Shown here: piece by piece, positions 5,004-6,186 of the stretch
Position numbering within the stretch: position 1 is the stretch's first letter
Layout: the number at the start of each line of letters is the position of its first letter
Assembly (NCBI GenBank): GCA_035272605.1
Contig: DATEQM010000274.1
Span: forward strand, 1 to 6,186
Source of the DNA: JOPF136 sp035272605
Lineage (GTDB): Bacteria > Acidobacteriota > Terriglobia > Acidiferrales > UBA7541
DNA: 6,186 nucleotides
Direction: 5' to 3'
Notes under the pieces: generated by a model
Told to the model about the DNA's origin: nothing
The model's input: the letters and a program-made list of their open reading frames with translations, nothing else
Databases searched by the model: none
Made by a program: the position numbers and the translations under genes

Positions 5004-5375
5004 TCACTTCTCCCTCTTTCCCTTTGCGCGCAGGTAGGCCACGAGATCGTCGACGTCCTCCTTGCTCAGGCTTTGCCCGAATGGGGGCATGATCCCGCGG
5101 CCCTCCAGGATGGTTTTTCGCACCTGCTCTTCGGTGGCCGGAGCCCCGCTCGGCAGCGAACGGCGTTCGAATATCCCGTCGAGTTTCGGGGGCTTCTTCG
5201 CCAGGTCCAGCTTCGTATCTTCGTGACAGGCTGCGCAGTGCATATCGTACAGCACTTTCCCCTGCTCAGCCGCCGGCGCGGCCTGGCTGTTCTCTTCCCC
5301 CGGGGCGCATCCCCAGCTCCCCAGCAGCAGGGCTCCGGCCGCTGCGGCGGTCAAAGCGCGGGTCCGGCAAATCAT
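5004..5375 (-). CDS. Monoheme c-type cytochrome, exported (probable lipoprotein)
   Basis: A small class I cytochrome c that should carry electrons on the outer face of the cytoplasmic membrane. The 123-residue product begins with an export signal: R4/R6, hydrophobic AAAAGALLLG, then Cys23. The lipobox reads GSWGC, which departs from the usual Leu/Val/Ile at -3, so lipidation is likely but not certain. Heme attachment is C47-A-A-C50-H51. The distal Met ligand is M96 in GRGIMPPFGQ, and the C-terminal helix is EDVDDLVAYLRAK. This is a typical cytochrome_C domain of about 85 residues. Its ATG overlaps the stop of the Sco gene as ATGA, with no strong ribosome-binding site, so translation is probably coupled. 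Next to Sco it most likely serves a cytochrome oxidase branch. It could instead be a subunit of another redox complex. Confidence -1.
   Translation of the reverse strand: MICRTRALTAAAAGALLLGSWGCAPGEENSQAAPAAEQGKVLYDMHCAACHEDTKLDLAKKPPKLDGIFERRSLPSGAPATEEQVRKTILEGRGIMPPFGQSLSKEDVDDLVAYLRAKGKREK
5372..5375 (-). promoter_or_regulatory. ATGA stop/start overlap coupling Sco and cytochrome c
   Basis: On the minus strand ATGA holds both the ATG of the cytochrome (5375-5373) and the TGA of the Sco gene (5374-5372). No good Shine-Dalgarno precedes the cytochrome start, so terminating ribosomes probably re-initiate, fixing the ratio of the two proteins. Confidence -1.
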
Positions 5376-6186
5376 CTTGCTGAGCCCGCCTTCGCCGCGG
5401 ATGGTCCCTCGGACGCCTCTGTTTTCGCTGCGGCCATGACCGCCGCCGTGACTTCATCCACCGACCACTCGCTGTCCTTCCATTCCTTCACGATGGTGCC
5501 AGCCGGGGAGATCAGCACCGTGCTCATCGAATGCGCTACGGTATTGCCGTCCGGCAGATAGAAAAGGCCGAACTCGCCCGCCAGTTTTTTCAAATCCCCG
5601 GGGGCGCAGGTTACAAAATCCCAGTGCGCCAGGCTGGCCGGGGTCTCCAGATAGGCCAGCGCGTACTTTTTCAACACAGGCGGCTGGTCGTACTCGGGAT
5701 CGATGCTGATGCTGATCAGGTGGGTCTTCTGGTAGGCGGCGGGATCCTTTTTCAGCCTGCGCTCGATAGCCGCAAAATGGCTGGTGATCAGCGGGCAGTA
5801 GTCGGGAAGCGGGCAGCGCGTGTAGATAAACGTCAGCAGCACCGCCTTCCCCCGGAACTGTCCCAGTTCCACCTTCTTGCTGTCCTGATTGATCAGCGGC
5901 AACGCTTCGATCTCTTTGTCCAAGCTGTCCTTGGCCGCCGCGGACTCGTTTGCGACGGTTCCCCGTTTGCTGGCATCCACAATTTCCAGATTCTCAAGCC
6001 AGGAACCCTCGCCGTTCTTCGTCACGATCAGATCTGCGGTCACAAAGTCGCCCGGTTCCACGTTGACCAGCCCGCCGTGATCCTTGACTTTGAACGTCAT
6101 GGTCATGGCCGGCATGAATCCGGGAATATCTTCGTGTTTCAGCGTCATTTCACGGGCCATGGCGTCCTTTTGCTCCACCACTCCCC
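5372..6186 (-). CDS. sco: CusF-like/Sco (SenC) fusion copper protein, 5' end cut by the window
   Basis: Sco proteins deliver copper to, or reduce the thiols of, the CuA site of cytochrome c oxidase. The frame is open to the right edge, so the true start and export signal lie outside; a GTG at 6181 is probably internal, because the family pattern (GVV...) continues upstream of it. Counting from that codon, residues 1-70 form a CusF-like copper-binding domain: H16, then GFMPAMTM with M23, M26 and M28, and a PGD turn (43-45). A linker of about 20 residues follows. Residues 91-253 are the Sco thioredoxin-fold domain: FIYTRC, C123 and C129 in CPLPDYC, ISISIDPEYD, and the copper-ligand His217 in VAHSMSTVLISP. 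The cysteine spacing is CX5C rather than the CX3C of classical Sco1. The last 16 residues are an Ala/Glu/Ser tail. It is the upstream gene of an ATGA-coupled pair with the cytochrome. Confidence -1.
   Translation of the reverse strand, partial: GVVEQKDAMAREMTLKHEDIPGFMPAMTMTFKVKDHGGLVNVEPGDFVTADLIVTKNGEGSWLENLEIVDASKRGTVANESAAAKDSLDKEIEALPLINQDSKKVELGQFRGKAVLLTFIYTRCPLPDYCPLITSHFAAIERRLKKDPAAYQKTHLISISIDPEYDQPPVLKKYALAYLETPASLAHWDFVTCAPGDLKKLAGEFGLFYLPDGNTVAHSMSTVLISPAGTIVKEWKDSEWSVDEVTAAVMAAAKTEASEGPSAAKAGSAR

Noticed and set aside
5372..6181. GTG at 6181 as the true start of the Sco gene
   Set aside because: The frame stays open to the edge, the family consensus continues upstream of the GTG, and an exported Sco protein needs a signal sequence that is absent from the visible part.
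1..6186. A defence island, prophage, transposon or biosynthetic cluster
   Set aside because: No transposase, integrase, nuclease-toxin pair, terminal repeats, att-like duplication, CRISPR repeats or biosynthetic enzymes are visible. Gene content is core or common accessory.

Overview
The window is a GC-rich stretch of bacterial chromosome. It carries seven clear protein genes, two of them cut by the window edges, spread over both strands. I see no RNA gene, CRISPR array, transposase, phage gene or insertion-sequence end. The gene families suggest a soil or sediment Acidobacteriota relative: a secreted pro-kumamolisin (S53) protease, an exosortase, a CusF-Sco fusion with the CPxPxYCP signature, and a cysteine-rich zinc-ribbon protein. 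This is inferred from family content, not from a marker gene.

Layout, left to right. (1) 1-981, minus: the N-terminal 327 residues of a secreted S53 (sedolisin/kumamolisin) peptidase, running off the left edge. (2) 982-1551: a 570-bp non-coding divergent region with small palindromes and candidate promoters for both flanking genes. (3) 1552-2502, plus: an eight-or-so-helix exosortase with its Cys/Arg/His catalytic residues. (4) 2503-2693: a short convergent space holding a probable minus-strand terminator that overlaps a doubtful 49-codon ORF. (5) 2694-3044, minus: a short hibernation-promoting factor. (6) 3045-3282: a divergent control region with a 16-bp perfect palindrome. (7) 3283-4251, plus: a DUF72/YecE-family TIM-barrel protein, followed by a good intrinsic terminator. 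(8) 4416-4883, minus: a small zinc-ribbon protein of unknown function. (9) 5004-5375 and 5372-6186, minus: a monoheme cytochrome c and a CusF-Sco copper protein, overlapping by ATGA. The latter runs off the right edge.

How the genes work together. The only strong functional unit is the Sco-cytochrome c pair. It looks like part of a respiratory copper/heme cluster in which Sco metallates or reduces the CuA site of a cytochrome oxidase and the small cytochrome shuttles electrons; the oxidase genes would lie beyond the right edge. The exosortase has no PEP-CTERM substrate or exopolysaccharide genes beside it in this window. The remaining genes are housekeeping or single accessory genes in alternating orientations. 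I see no convincing new multigene system. The most unusual items are regulatory-looking DNA structures and the uncharacterised zinc-ribbon protein.
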